From Cliona cf. orientalis (taxonomy: Eukaryota > Porifera > Demospongiae > Clionaida > Clionaidae), in contig OZ005702.1 in the NCBI GenBank assembly GCA_963930775.1, forward strand, positions 6,572,001-6,636,000: 64,000 bases of DNA. The letters are read 5' to 3'. Below the pieces are notes generated by a model. That model made no database searches. It saw nothing but the letters and a program-made list of their open reading frames with translations, and had not been told where the DNA came from. The position numbers and the translations under genes were made by a program. The stretch's first letter is position 1. Each line of letters starts with the position of its first letter. Below, piece by piece: positions 63,009 to 64,000 of this stretch.

Positions 63009-64000
63009 CTAATTTTGGCTCATAATAATGACTGAATTACAAGGCACCTTGTACTCTTCAGGTTTTCCTATGGCCACAGATGAGAGATAGTCAATACAAG
63101 TCTGAGCAACAGCTGGAGGATAGCGATCCATCCTAGCATGAGTTAAGAAATCAAGAATATACTTGTGACATGGCTCTTTAAACTCATTCTTGAAACAATC
63201 AGTTAGGTCACGGAGTCCTTCAACCAGCTCAATTTCATATTTTTCACCCATTGTGGCCAGTGTCTCTATAATTGAGTCAGAGAACTGTAGCGGCCACTTG
63301 TGTTCATGGAGCCAAAAGCGTCCATAAAGATGTGTCTCGGGGGAATGAGTTTTTTCGATGGCTATCAGAGTGTGACCTGCAGATAGTAATAGTAGCTAAT
63401 GCACACTAATAGCTTAGACACTGACAGTTGCTGCTTTGCAGCATTCATAATATGCATCTCCTTGGCACAATACGCTTAAAAAAGCTTAAACTTGTGTGAC
63501 AATTAGCTAAGGACAAGGCTATGTGACAATATACTCAAAAAGTACCATATAGCGGGAAATTTTCGAGGGAGAAAACTTTCGTGGATCGGTAGGAAAGGAG
63601 CATTTCGCGGACAAAACTTTCGCGGAACGTTAAAACTGGTCGCATAATGGGTGTGGCATGCCTAGAATTTCGTGGAGAAAACCTTCGCGGATGTCTGAAA
63701 AATCGCGAAATTCGTGAAAGTTTTCTCCCTCGAAAATTTCCCGCTATACGGTACACTCACCATCTTGTTTTCTGAACTTCTTTGTAGTAACTAGAGCCTT
63801 GGTAATATCCCTCATGTAGTAGAAGACATGGATAGCTAGAACCAGATCACAGGGAGGAATATTGAATTCAACTTGTTGAAAATCTTGAGCTATAATCTCA
63901 ACTTCAACATTCTTTATAGCTCCAAGCAGCTCTCGAGCCTGCTCACAGGACTCTCCATCGATATCCATTCCCATGTAACTGACTTTGACATCTGGAAATC
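63009..64000 (-). CDS. HNMT-like SAM methyltransferase 5, cut by window end
   Basis: Exon 3 at 63009-63376 (GHTLIAIEKTHSPETHLYGR.., ending CNSVIIMSQN). Exon 2 runs from 63761 past the window end, encoding DIDGESCEQARELLGAIKNV and LAIHVFYYMRDI. Exon 1 is outside. Exon 2 is 6 bases shorter than its paralogues around QDFQQVEFNI. The intron between them is about 384 bases and more than half of it is a MITE that begins just inside the donor. The donor reads GTGAGT, unlike the GTATGT of copies 2-3. Confidence 0.75.
63545..63751. mobile_element. MITE, TA-flanked, adjoining a splice donor
   Basis: Ends CCATATAGCGGGAAATTTTC at the left and GAAAATTTCCCGCTATACGG at the right pair as inverted repeats, with TA at 63543-63544 and 63752-63753. 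The arms continue with GAGGGAGAAAACTTTCG. A single end of the same family is at about 46025-46068, inside the foldback element. Confidence 0.85.

Overview
The window looks like part of a demosponge genome (eukaryote, AT-rich, short introns, many MITEs, locally amplified genes). The assignment is an inference from gene content: a single-exon kinase-kelch fusion, a DEATH-NACHT-LRR (NLR) receptor, MytiLec-type beta-trefoil lectins, an array of histamine-N-methyltransferase-like enzymes and a cysteine-rich multi-pass membrane family. I do not assign a species. All exon structures below were read by hand from splice sites and reading-frame phase.

Layout. 1-0.1 kb: last codons of an NHL-repeat protein. 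1.8-13.8 kb: four single-exon lectin genes (+) with a kinase-coiled-coil-kelch gene (-), a broken Ty3/gypsy 3' end and a decayed metallophosphoesterase copy between them. 15-42 kb: five tandem copies of a ~630-residue multi-pass membrane protein (+), each with a conserved TATA-box promoter, interleaved with antisense copies of MPPE1/PGAP5-like metallophosphoesterase exons. Only one first exon of that enzyme is visible, at 42.0-42.4 kb. It joins in phase to exons 2-6 at 30.7-32.7 kb, so two membrane-protein genes would lie inside its first intron on the other strand. A second intact exon 2-6 cassette lies at 24.4-26.9 kb and decayed pieces lie at 15.5 and 11-12 kb. 42.5-45.6 kb: the NLR gene, head-to-head with the phosphoesterase first exon. 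45.7-46.9 kb: a foldback-type element. 47-64 kb: five three-exon HNMT-like methyltransferase genes (-), the last cut by the window end.

Mobile DNA. Because the genes sit in recent duplications, several insertions can be proved by comparison with an empty paralogous site: two hAT-like elements with 5-bp target duplications, one of them carrying a nested 607-bp element. Several TA-flanked MITEs lie in introns or next to splice sites, and one MITE end forms part of a stop codon.

How the genes may work together. The lectin, NLR and kinase-kelch families are candidates for recognition and signalling in a sponge. The membrane receptors share a possible AP-1/TATA promoter. The phosphoesterase family remodels GPI anchors in other animals. 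The links between these roles are inference; the sequence shows only co-location and shared duplication history.
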